This document shows, piece by piece, positions 1 to 5,250 of a stretch of DNA of 6,497 nucleotides. A model generated the notes under the pieces. It was not told where the DNA came from and made no database searches. It saw nothing but the letters and a program-made list of their open reading frames with translations. This DNA comes from an uncultured Streptococcus sp. (GTDB lineage Bacteria > Bacillota > Bacilli > Lactobacillales > Streptococcaceae), in the NCBI GenBank assembly GCA_916048145.1, contig CAJZGT010000074.1, forward strand, positions 1 to 6,497, given 5' to 3'. The position numbers and the translations under genes are program-made. Positions within the stretch are counted from its first letter, which is position 1. The number at the start of each line of letters is the position of its first letter.

Positions 1-2008
1 GAGCGGGTGTAGAACTTTGTTGAGTAGCAGGAGCAGTCCATGTAGGACGAGCTCCGTTCTTAAAGACATATTCTCCACTTCGATATAAGCCCTCAGGAAT
101 AGTCCAATCTCCAGGATGATTATCTTCAGAAAGATAAGTCATCATTGAGCGGTAAACCTTGGCTGCAACATAGAAGCCATCACCAACAATAGGAGTAAGA
201 CGATTTGAGTAACCCGTCCATACAGCCATTGAATATTTACGAGTATAGCCGACAAACATTTCATCTGGGGCAACATAGCCTGAGTTTTTGATATATTTCT
301 CAATTTCTTCATCTGTATAGTTTGATGTACCAGTTTTACCAGCTTGAGGTAGCCATGGAAGATAGGCGCCACGACCTGTTCCGTATGCTAAAACAGTTTT
401 CATCATTTCTGTCATCATATAGGCAGTCGTCTCTTTCATAGCCCGAGTGCCAGGGTCAGAAAATTCTTTTGAGCTGCCGTCACTAAAGACAATCTTGTTA
501 ACGTACATTGGTTTATGGTAGATACCACCATTCGCAAAAGCTGCGTAGGCGACTGCCATTTTCTCACTACTTGCTCCGTACTGTTTGTTGGATTCAGTTG
601 TATTACTAGAGATAGCATTCGCATAGTGTATACTTGGATAATCAATACCGAGTCCGTTTAGGAAGGTTTTTGCTTTATCTAAACCGACCTTATTAAGAGT
701 TTCAACCGCTGTGACATTACGTGATTGTTGAAGAGCATACTGGATAGTAATATTTCCAAAGTAACCTTTATCCCAGTTGTAAACAGGTGTATTTGTGCCA
801 GGATAATTATAAGGTACATCGTGAACAGTTGAAGCAGTTGAATCGTAGATACCGTATTCTAAGGCAGGAGCATAGTCTGTGATAGGTTTCATAGTAGAAC
901 CCCAGTCACGGTTGGTTTCAACGGCTTGGTTGACTCCGAAAGATACATTACTTGATTGGTGACGGGCACCTAACTGAGCAATGACTTTACCATTTGTTAC
1001 ATCTACGATAGTTGAAGCTACTTGGAGTTCATCATCAGGATAATTAACGTATTCATCAGTATTGTAAATATCCCAGAGATGTTGTTGAACTTCGGTGTCA
1101 ACATTGGTGTAGACTTCCATACCAGTAGTTAGAAGGTTGTAGCCAGTTTCTTGCTCTACTTGATCAATTACTTCCTTTAGGTAATTGTCCATGTAAGCAG
1201 GATAACTGTTACCAGATTTTAGGCTTTGTAGACCTTCAGTAATTGGTGTGTTGATTGCTTTTTCATATTGCTCTGCTGTGATGAATCCTTGACCCTTCAT
1301 CTCAGATAGGACAAGATTACGTCGTTCCTGAGCTACTTCAGGATGAGAGTATGGGTCATACTGATTTGGAGCCTGAGGCATTCCTGCGAGGAGTGCTAAC
1401 TGCGGTAAGTTCAAATCTTTAAGATCTTTCCCGTAGTAGTTCTGTGCAGCAGTTTGCATTCCGTAGTTACCGTTTGACATGTAGACCTTATTAATGTAGT
1501 AGGTTAGGATTTCTTGTTTCGTAGCTTTTTGCTCTAGTTGAACGGCTAGCCAAGCTTCCTGAGCTTTACGTGATAAGGTTTGATCGGCAGTTGAAGTAGA
1601 GAAATAAGTCAACTTAATCAATTGCTGAGTCAAGGTTGAAGCTCCTTGGAGTCCCCCTCCACCTCGGAGATTTCTCAATGCTGCCCCAAGAATACGAATA
1701 GTATCAACTCCACGGTGATTAAAGAAACGATGGTCCTCAATAGAAGTAATAGCATTAACTAATTCCGTTGGAATTTCATTTGATTGCGCATTGACACGAC
1801 GTTCTGCTCCAAGATCGGCAATCAGTTCGTCTTTGCTATCGTATATCTTACTTGAGGTTGTCGCGACTAGTTTACTTTCGGACAGAGACGGAGCCTTGCT
1901 AACATAGTAGAGAAAAAGCCCTCCGCCTAGGACAACAGCTGCGATAAATACAGTTAAGAAGCCGATGCTTATATACTTAGCTATTCGCAGGATAGTTTGT
2001 TTGTTCAT
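1..2008 (-). CDS. pbp1A: Penicillin-binding protein 1A, class A (bifunctional glycosyltransferase/transpeptidase), C-terminus cut by window edge
   Basis: Class A PBP that polymerises lipid II into glycan strands and cross-links the stem peptides at the outer face of the membrane. The visible 669 codons start at the ATG at 2008. A short cytoplasmic tail and one hydrophobic anchor (about residues 10-35) come first. The GT51 domain follows, with EDHRFF containing the catalytic Glu91, then QGASTLTQQ and RKAQEAW. The transpeptidase domain has STMK (Ser371; bases 887-898), SRN (716-724) and KTG (329-337). Numbering runs one ahead of pneumococcal R6 because the loop at about residues 115-120 reads LRGGGGLQG, one residue longer. 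Roughly 50 residues of a Ser/Thr/Pro/Asn-rich tail should lie beyond the edge, given about 719 residues in pneumococcus. The start overlaps the recU stop (ATGA), so translation is probably coupled. The Thr after the active Ser is intact, but several substitutions nearer the C-terminus resemble resistant mosaic alleles. Identification is secure. Confidence 0.97.
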   Translation of the reverse strand, partial: MNKQTILRIAKYISIGFLTVFIAAVVLGGGLFLYYVSKAPSLSESKLVATTSSKIYDSKDELIADLGAERRVNAQSNEIPTELVNAITSIEDHRFFNHRGVDTIRILGAALRNLRGGGGLQGASTLTQQLIKLTYFSTSTADQTLSRKAQEAWLAVQLEQKATKQEILTYYINKVYMSNGNYGMQTAAQNYYGKDLKDLNLPQLALLAGMPQAPNQYDPYSHPEVAQERRNLVLSEMKGQGFITAEQYEKAINTPITEGLQSLKSGNSYPAYMDNYLKEVIDQVEQETGYNLLTTGMEVYTNVDTEVQQHLWDIYNTDEYVNYPDDELQVASTIVDVTNGKVIAQLGARHQSSNVSFGVNQAVETNRDWGSTMKPITDYAPALEYGIYDSTASTVHDVPYNYPGTNTPVYNWDKGYFGNITIQYALQQSRNVTAVETLNKVGLDKAKTFLNGLGIDYPSIHYANAISSNTTESNKQYGASSEKMAVAYAAFANGGIYHKPMYVNKIVFSDGSSKEFSDPGTRAMKETTAYMMTEMMKTVLAYGTGRGAYLPWLPQAGKTGTSNYTDEEIEKYIKNSGYVAPDEMFVGYTRKYSMAVWTGYSNRLTPIVGDGFYVAAKVYRSMMTYLSEDNHPGDWTIPEGLYRSGEYVFKNGARPTWTAPATQQSSTPA

Positions 2009-2601
2009 CTTGTTTTACCACCTAGTAAATGTTCTTTGATAATGTCGAGATAGGGAATTTGAGGAAAGGCGCCTTGCTCAATCAAATATCCATATTCTTG
2101 AATATATCCAAGTGGCATTGACTTTTGTCCCTTATCTTGATGATAGAAACGAATCAAGTCAATAGCCGGCAATAAATAAGTTTCTTGCTGAGAAGAAAAG
2201 TGCAGGAGCACAAAGCAAATTCCTTGCTGGGCAAGGACTTGTTCCATGTGTTGAATCTGGTGAAGGTGAAAATTCTTCATCGGAATCGCATGTTTCTGCC
2301 TAGTTTCCTTAACTTCAAAGTCGATGTAGTATCCATCATAAACACCTGAATAGTCAGTAGTTGAAGCTTGTCTAAAGTAGGCTTCGACAATCTTTGCTCG
2401 ACTTCGTTGTGGATAATCGACACGAACGATTTGGATGGGAGTGGGTTTCTTGTGGATAACAGCCAGCCCATGAGACAAGTAGTAGTCGTTCGTGGCATTA
2501 ATCATCTTTTCAAAGGACATTCCTCTATTTGCGAAATTTTTAGTTTTGGATAGAGGAGTGTTTCTTTTTGATGATAAAATTTTATGAGGATAGTTGACCA
2601 T
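2005..2601 (-). CDS. recU: Holliday junction resolvase RecU
   Basis: Homodimeric, metal-dependent endonuclease that cuts four-way DNA junctions symmetrically during recombination, repair and chromosome segregation. It is the Gram-positive counterpart of RuvC. The 198-residue protein has the family block [17 protein letters not shown] at residues 27-43 and the nuclease core [18 protein letters not shown] at 82-99. Asp83, Glu96 and Lys98 correspond, with an offset of five, to catalytic Asp88, Glu101 and Lys103 of B. subtilis RecU. The length matches pneumococcal RecU, and all active-site residues are present. The ATG at 2601 has a good AGGAGA six bases upstream. Its TGA overlaps the pbp1A ATG by four bases, forming a two-gene operon as in Bacillus recU-ponA. 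The pairing couples a recombination enzyme to cell-wall synthesis in expression; a functional link is not proven by the sequence. Confidence 0.97.
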   Translation of the reverse strand: MVNYPHKILSSKRNTPLSKTKNFANRGMSFEKMINATNDYYLSHGLAVIHKKPTPIQIVRVDYPQRSRAKIVEAYFRQASTTDYSGVYDGYYIDFEVKETRQKHAIPMKNFHLHQIQHMEQVLAQQGICFVLLHFSSQQETYLLPAIDLIRFYHQDKGQKSMPLGYIQEYGYLIEQGAFPQIPYLDIIKEHLLGGKTR

Positions 2602-2604
2602 AAT

Positions 2605-2610
2605 TCTCCT
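2605..2610 (-). promoter_or_regulatory. Ribosome binding site of recU
   Basis: On the minus strand AGGAGA lies four bases before the ATG at 2601, close to a perfect Shine-Dalgarno sequence. It fixes the recU start and probably loads ribosomes for the coupled pbp1A gene, whose own start lies inside the end of recU. Confidence 0.75.
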
Positions 2611-2612
2611 TA

Positions 2613-2641
2613 TTGGTACAATAACATCACTCTATTATATC
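2613..2641 (+). promoter_or_regulatory. Possible promoter of the ypsA-like gene
   Basis: TTGGTA (2613-2618) lies 17 bases before TATATC (2636-2641), a modest sigma-A-type match. The intergenic region is only 66 bases and AT-rich, so a promoter for the plus-strand gene must lie here or inside recU. Other -10 readings such as TATTAT (2633-2638 region) cannot be excluded. The -10 shares bases with the opposing recU promoter. Confidence 0.35.
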
Positions 2642-2644
2642 ATA
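2634..2644 (-). promoter_or_regulatory. Extended -10 promoter for recU-pbp1A
   Basis: The minus strand reads TATGATATAAT: a perfect TATAAT preceded by TG plus one base, the extended -10 form common in streptococci. No good -35 hexamer stands 16-18 bases upstream, which extended -10 promoters tolerate. The start site would be near 2627, giving a leader of about 26 bases with the AGGAGA site. The core overlaps the probable plus-strand promoter of the neighbouring gene. Confidence 0.65.
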
Positions 2645-2667
2645 AAATTACAAAGAAAGGGTTAAAA

Positions 2668-3195
2668 ATGACTACAGCTTTAATTTTAGGATATTCAGCT
2701 TTTGATCTGGGACTTTATAATGATAAAGATCCTAGGTTGAAAGTGATAAAAAAAGCGATTCAAAAAGATTTAGAATCTATGGCTCAAGAAGGTGTGACTT
2801 GGCTTGTATTCACAGGAAATCTAGGATTCGAATACTGGGTATTAGAAGTAGCTCGAGAGATGAAAGAAGATTATGGCTTTCAGCTGGCGACAATATTTGA
2901 TTTTGAAACTCATGGAAGTAATTGGAATGAAGCTAACCAAATAAAATTAAGTGAGTTCAAACAAGTTGATTTTGTAAAATACGCCTATTCGAAGTATGAA
3001 CATAAGGGACAATTACGAGATTATCAACATTTTCTACTAGAAAACACGGATGAATCCTATCTATTTTATGATGAAGAAAATGAGACAAAATTACGGTATT
3101 TTTATCAAATGATGAAAAATCAAGAGAACTATTTTACAAGAAGGTTAACTTTTGAATCCTTAAATGAAATGGCAGAAAATTTTTCTGAAAAGTAA
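2668..3195 (+). CDS. ypsA: YpsA-like protein, DUF1273 / SLOG superfamily
   Basis: This 175-residue protein belongs to the YpsA (DUF1273) family, Rossmann-like proteins of the SLOG superfamily that are predicted to bind a nucleotide-type ligand. The biochemical role is unknown. In B. subtilis and S. aureus, YpsA has been reported to affect cell division when overproduced. The sequence shows the opening strand [17 protein letters not shown], the family motif TGNLGFEYW at residues 49-57 (Gly53, Glu55 and Trp57 are the residues highlighted in Bacillus YpsA), and a second conserved patch, GSNWNEANQ. No signal peptide or membrane segment is present, so it should be cytosolic. I chose the ATG at 2668 over an upstream in-frame ATG at 2584, because the upstream one lies inside recU on the other strand and only 2668 has a GAAAGGG site at the right distance and aligns with the family start. 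gpsB follows 69 bases later, as in B. subtilis. Confidence 0.9.
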   Translation: MTTALILGYSAFDLGLYNDKDPRLKVIKKAIQKDLESMAQEGVTWLVFTGNLGFEYWVLEVAREMKEDYGFQLATIFDFETHGSNWNEANQIKLSEFKQVDFVKYAYSKYEHKGQLRDYQHFLLENTDESYLFYDEENETKLRYFYQMMKNQENYFTRRLTFESLNEMAENFSEK

Positions 3196-3205
3196 GCCTT
3201 TGACC

Positions 3206-3235
3206 TTGATTTTTGTTTGCCTTTTTTTATATAAT
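3206..3235 (+). promoter_or_regulatory. Promoter of gpsB
   Basis: TTGATT (3206-3211) and a perfect TATAAT (3230-3235) are separated by 18 bases that include a long T tract. The predicted start near 3242 leaves a leader of about 23 bases holding the gpsB ribosome site. This gives gpsB a transcript of its own, apart from any read-through from the ypsA-like gene, after which no convincing terminator is seen. Confidence 0.65.
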
Positions 3236-3254
3236 AATACTAGCAACCGAGAAT

Positions 3255-3262
3255 GGAGAGGG
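3255..3262 (+). promoter_or_regulatory. Ribosome binding site deciding the gpsB start
   Basis: GGAGAGGG ends two bases before the ATG at 3265, with its GGAG core at proper distance. An in-frame ATG at 3253 overlaps this site itself, so it is very unlikely to be the start. The protein from 3265 begins [12 protein letters not shown], as in pneumococcal GpsB. Confidence 0.75.
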
Positions 3263-3264
3263 AC

Positions 3265-3594
3265 ATGGCAAGTATTATTTTTTCAGCGAAAGATATTTTT
3301 GAGCAAGAGTTTGGACGTGAGGTCCGTGGATATAGTAAGGTTGAAGTTGATGAATTTTTGGATGATGTCATCAAGGACTATGAGACTTATGCAGCTTTGG
3401 TTAAATCACTACGTCAGGAGATAGCTGATTTGAAGAGTGAATTATCTAGTAAACCGCAGGTTACTACACCTCAGCCGGATTCAATTGAGGTAACAAGCTC
3501 TACTTCAGTAACAAATTTTGATATTTTAAAACGCTTAAATCGACTTGAAAAAGAAGTGTTTGGTAAACAAATCTTAGATAATCAAGATTTATAA
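3265..3594 (+). CDS. gpsB: Cell division regulator GpsB (DivIVA-like)
   Basis: Small cytosolic scaffold at midcell that links penicillin-binding proteins and MreC to the division machinery and balances septal against peripheral peptidoglycan synthesis in streptococci. It also supports StkP signalling. The 109 residues show the usual layout. A DivIVA-type N-terminal domain (about 1-65) contains [19 protein letters not shown], with Tyr23, Asp29 and Asp33 of the PBP-binding groove, followed by a coiled coil rich in Leu and Glu. A low-complexity Pro/Ser/Thr linker covers about 70-88. The C-terminal oligomerisation helix (about 90-109) includes [18 protein letters not shown]. Length and motifs match the family, with no missing groove residue. 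It has its own promoter upstream, and its TAA stop lies inside the -10 box of rnpB. Lying close to pbp1A and mapZ, it is part of a division and wall-synthesis neighbourhood. Confidence 0.96.
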   Translation: MASIIFSAKDIFEQEFGREVRGYSKVEVDEFLDDVIKDYETYAALVKSLRQEIADLKSELSSKPQVTTPQPDSIEVTSSTSVTNFDILKRLNRLEKEVFGKQILDNQDL

Positions 3595-3595
3595 T
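3590..3595 (+). promoter_or_regulatory. -10 box of the rnpB promoter, overlapping the gpsB stop
   Basis: A perfect TATAAT spans the last Leu codon and the TAA stop of gpsB. Transcription would start near 3602, just before the predicted 5' end of RNase P RNA. The -35 region is poor: TTGGTA at 3560-3565 is 24 bases away, too far, so the -35 is unassigned. Confidence 0.5.
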
Positions 3596-3607
3596 AGAAT
3601 TATGGAT

Positions 3608-4008
3608 GAGTGCAATTTTTGGATAATCGCGTGAGGAGAATTGCTTTTCATGAGGAAAGTCCATGCTAGCACAGGCTGTGATGCCTGTAGTGTTTGTGCT
3701 AGGCGAAACCATAAGCCTAGGGACGAGAAATCGTTACGGCAGTTGAAATGGCTAAGTCCTTGGATAGGTCAGAGTAGGCTTGAAAGTGCCACAGTGACGG
3801 AGTCTTTCTGGAAACAGAGAGAGTGGAACGCGGTAAACCCCTCAAGCTAGCAACCCAAATTTCGGTCGGGGCATGGAGTACACGGAAACGAACGTAGTAC
3901 TCTGACTGCTATCAGCTGTAGGCTGTTAGTGGTAGACAGATGATTATCGAAGGAAGTGGTCCTAGTCACTTCTGGAACAAAACATGGCTTATAGAAAATT
4001 GCATATAG
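3608..4008 (+). ncRNA. rnpB: RNase P RNA, Bacillus type (class B)
   Basis: Catalytic RNA of ribonuclease P, which removes 5' leaders from precursor tRNAs together with the RnpA protein. The conserved blocks appear in order: GAGGAAAGTCC (3652-3662), GTGCCACAGTGACG (3786-3799), the block GAGTGGAACGCGGTAAACCC (3821-3840), and TGGAACAAAACATGGCTT (3973-3990). The ends pair as helix P1: TGCAATTTT (3611-3619) with AAAATTGCA (3995-4003). A GGT at 3864-3866 sits in the loop expected to bind the tRNA CCA end. A strong local hairpin, GAGTAC with GTACTC (about 3876-3902), fits the extra helices of the low-GC Gram-positive class. Size, about 400 bases, is normal. Exact ends are uncertain by a few bases. 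Position between gpsB and the methyltransferase gene matches B. subtilis. The in-frame stretch at 3641-3850 is not a gene. Confidence 0.96.
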
Positions 4009-4011
4009 GTT

Positions 4012-4044
4012 GGGGCTGAGAAAATTTTCTCAACCTCATTTTTT
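4012..4044 (+). terminator. Intrinsic terminator after rnpB
   Basis: GGGGCTGAGAAAA pairs with TTTTCTCAACCTC with one C/A mismatch and one G-T pair. The innermost AAAATTTT must form the loop. A run of six T follows one base after the stem (4039-4044). It begins about ten bases after helix P1 closes, as expected for rnpB. Because it stands 36 bases before the next start codon, it also separates rnpB from the methyltransferase gene. Confidence 0.75.
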
Positions 4045-4056
4045 AAAGTGAACAAA

Positions 4057-4063
4057 AGAAAGG
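4057..4063 (+). promoter_or_regulatory. Distant candidate ribosome site of the methyltransferase gene
   Basis: AGAAAGG is the only purine-rich match to the 16S rRNA tail before the ATG at 4081, yet 17 bases lie between them. A small inverted repeat, GTCT with AGAC (4063-4074), sits in the gap and could shorten the effective distance if it folds, though four pairs make a weak hairpin that would tie up the last G of the site. Confidence 0.3.
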
Positions 4064-4080
4064 TCTTACAAGACTGTAAA

Positions 4081-5238
4081 ATGAAAAAAGAATTTAATTT
4101 AATCGCGACTGCTGCAGCAGGACTCGAGGCTGTTGTGGGACGTGAAGTGCGAGAGCTTGGCTACGATTGTCAGGTTGAAAACGGTCGTGTTCGTTTCCAA
4201 GGAGATGCAAGAGCTATTATTGAAACCAATCTTTGGCTTCGGGCAGCAGACCGTATTAAGATTATTGTAGGAACTTTCCCAGCTAAGACTTTTGAGGAGC
4301 TCTTTCAAGGAGTTTTCGCCTTAGATTGGGAAAATTATTTACCGCTTGGAGCTCGTTTTCCGATTTCAAAAGCCAAATGTGTTAAATCTAAACTTCACAA
4401 TGAGCCAAGTGTACAGGCTATTTCAAAGAAAGCTGTTGTCAAGAAATTGCAGAAACACTACGCCCGCCCAGAAGGTGTTCCTCTGATGGAGAATGGTCCA
4501 GAGTTTAAGATTGAGGTCTCTATTCTTAAAGACATAGCAACTGTCATGATTGATACGACAGGGACTAGCCTCTTTAAACGTGGTTATCGTACGGAAAAGG
4601 GTGGCGCTCCTATCAAGGAAAACATGGCGGCAGCCATTTTACAACTTTCTAACTGGTATCCAGATAAGCCTTTGATTGATCCGACCTGTGGTTCAGGAAC
4701 TTTCTGTATCGAGGCAGTTATGATTGCTAGAAAGATGGCACCAGGACTTCGTCGCTCTTTTGCATTTGAGGAATGGAACTGGATTAGCGATCGACTAATT
4801 CAAGAAGTACGTACAGAGGCGGCTAAAAAAGTGGATCGTGAACTGGAACTGGACATCATGGGCTGTGATATCGATGCACGTATGGTGGAAATTGCTAAGG
4901 CTAATGCCCAGGCGGCAGGGGTTGCAGGAGATATTACCTTTAAGCAGATGCGCGTGCAGGATTTACGTTCCGATAAAATCAATGGAGTGATTATCTCTAA
5001 CCCGCCTTATGGTGAACGCTTGTCAGATGATGCAGGGGTTACCAAGCTTTATGCTGAGATGGGACAGGTCTTTGCACCACTGAAAACGTGGAGCAAGTTT
5101 ATCCTAACTAGCGATGAAGCCTTTGAGACCAAGTATGGTAGTCAAGCGGATAAGAAGCGTAAGTTGTACAATGGAACCTTAAAAGTTGATTTGTATCAAT
5201 ATTTTGGTCAGCGTGTTAAACGCCAAGAAGTGAAGTAG
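4081..5238 (+). CDS. rlmL: THUMP-domain 23S rRNA (guanine-N2)-methyltransferase, RlmL/YpsC family
   Basis: AdoMet-dependent methyltransferase of the RlmL/YpsC family, predicted to methylate a guanine N2 in 23S rRNA (G2445 in E. coli, done by the N-terminal half of the larger RlmKL fusion). The 385 residues carry an N-terminal THUMP RNA-binding domain (about 45-155). A Rossmann methyltransferase domain follows, with the AdoMet-binding motif DPTCGSGTFCIEA (200-212), the acidic strand end GCDID (261-265) and the catalytic NPPYGER (307-313). The exact target base in streptococci is inferred from the family. I start it at the ATG at 4081 (MKKEFNLIATAAAGLEA), where the family begins. The frame is open to a GTG at 4048, but that codon directly follows the terminator T run and has no ribosome site. 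The nearest AAAGG is 17 bases before the ATG, which is unusually far. No clear promoter was found. mapZ follows after 12 bases and is probably co-transcribed. Confidence 0.92.
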   Translation: MKKEFNLIATAAAGLEAVVGREVRELGYDCQVENGRVRFQGDARAIIETNLWLRAADRIKIIVGTFPAKTFEELFQGVFALDWENYLPLGARFPISKAKCVKSKLHNEPSVQAISKKAVVKKLQKHYARPEGVPLMENGPEFKIEVSILKDIATVMIDTTGTSLFKRGYRTEKGGAPIKENMAAAILQLSNWYPDKPLIDPTCGSGTFCIEAVMIARKMAPGLRRSFAFEEWNWISDRLIQEVRTEAAKKVDRELELDIMGCDIDARMVEIAKANAQAAGVAGDITFKQMRVQDLRSDKINGVIISNPPYGERLSDDAGVTKLYAEMGQVFAPLKTWSKFILTSDEAFETKYGSQADKKRKLYNGTLKVDLYQYFGQRVKRQEVK

Positions 5239-5250
5239 AAAGGATAAGAT

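Noticed and set aside
142..645. Two minus-strand open frames of about 70 codons at the left end
   Set aside because: They are out-of-frame shadows of pbp1A, whose true frame shows the KTG and neighbouring transpeptidase motifs here.
1693..1700. TACGAATA, an exact match to the ComX (competence sigma factor) box
   Set aside because: It lies in the middle of pbp1A on the antisense strand and is explained by the conserved codons for Ile-Arg-Ile. There is no T-rich element or gene start at the right distance.
2584..2667. A 28-residue N-terminal extension of the YpsA-like protein
   Set aside because: It would start inside recU and cross the promoter region, has no ribosome site, and is absent from the family start that begins at 2668.
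3173..3187. CAGAAAATTTTTCTG inverted repeat at the end of the ypsA-like gene, considered as a terminator
   Set aside because: The stem is nearly all A-T, it lies before the stop codon, and no T run follows directly. The T tract at 3222-3228 is better explained as promoter spacer for gpsB.
3500..3712. A 70-codon open frame on the minus strand
   Set aside because: It spans the end of gpsB and the start of rnpB on the opposite strand, with no ribosome site. It is a shadow of both.
3641..3850. A 69-codon open frame on the plus strand
   Set aside because: It lies wholly within the conserved core of RNase P RNA, and its residues have no protein-like pattern.
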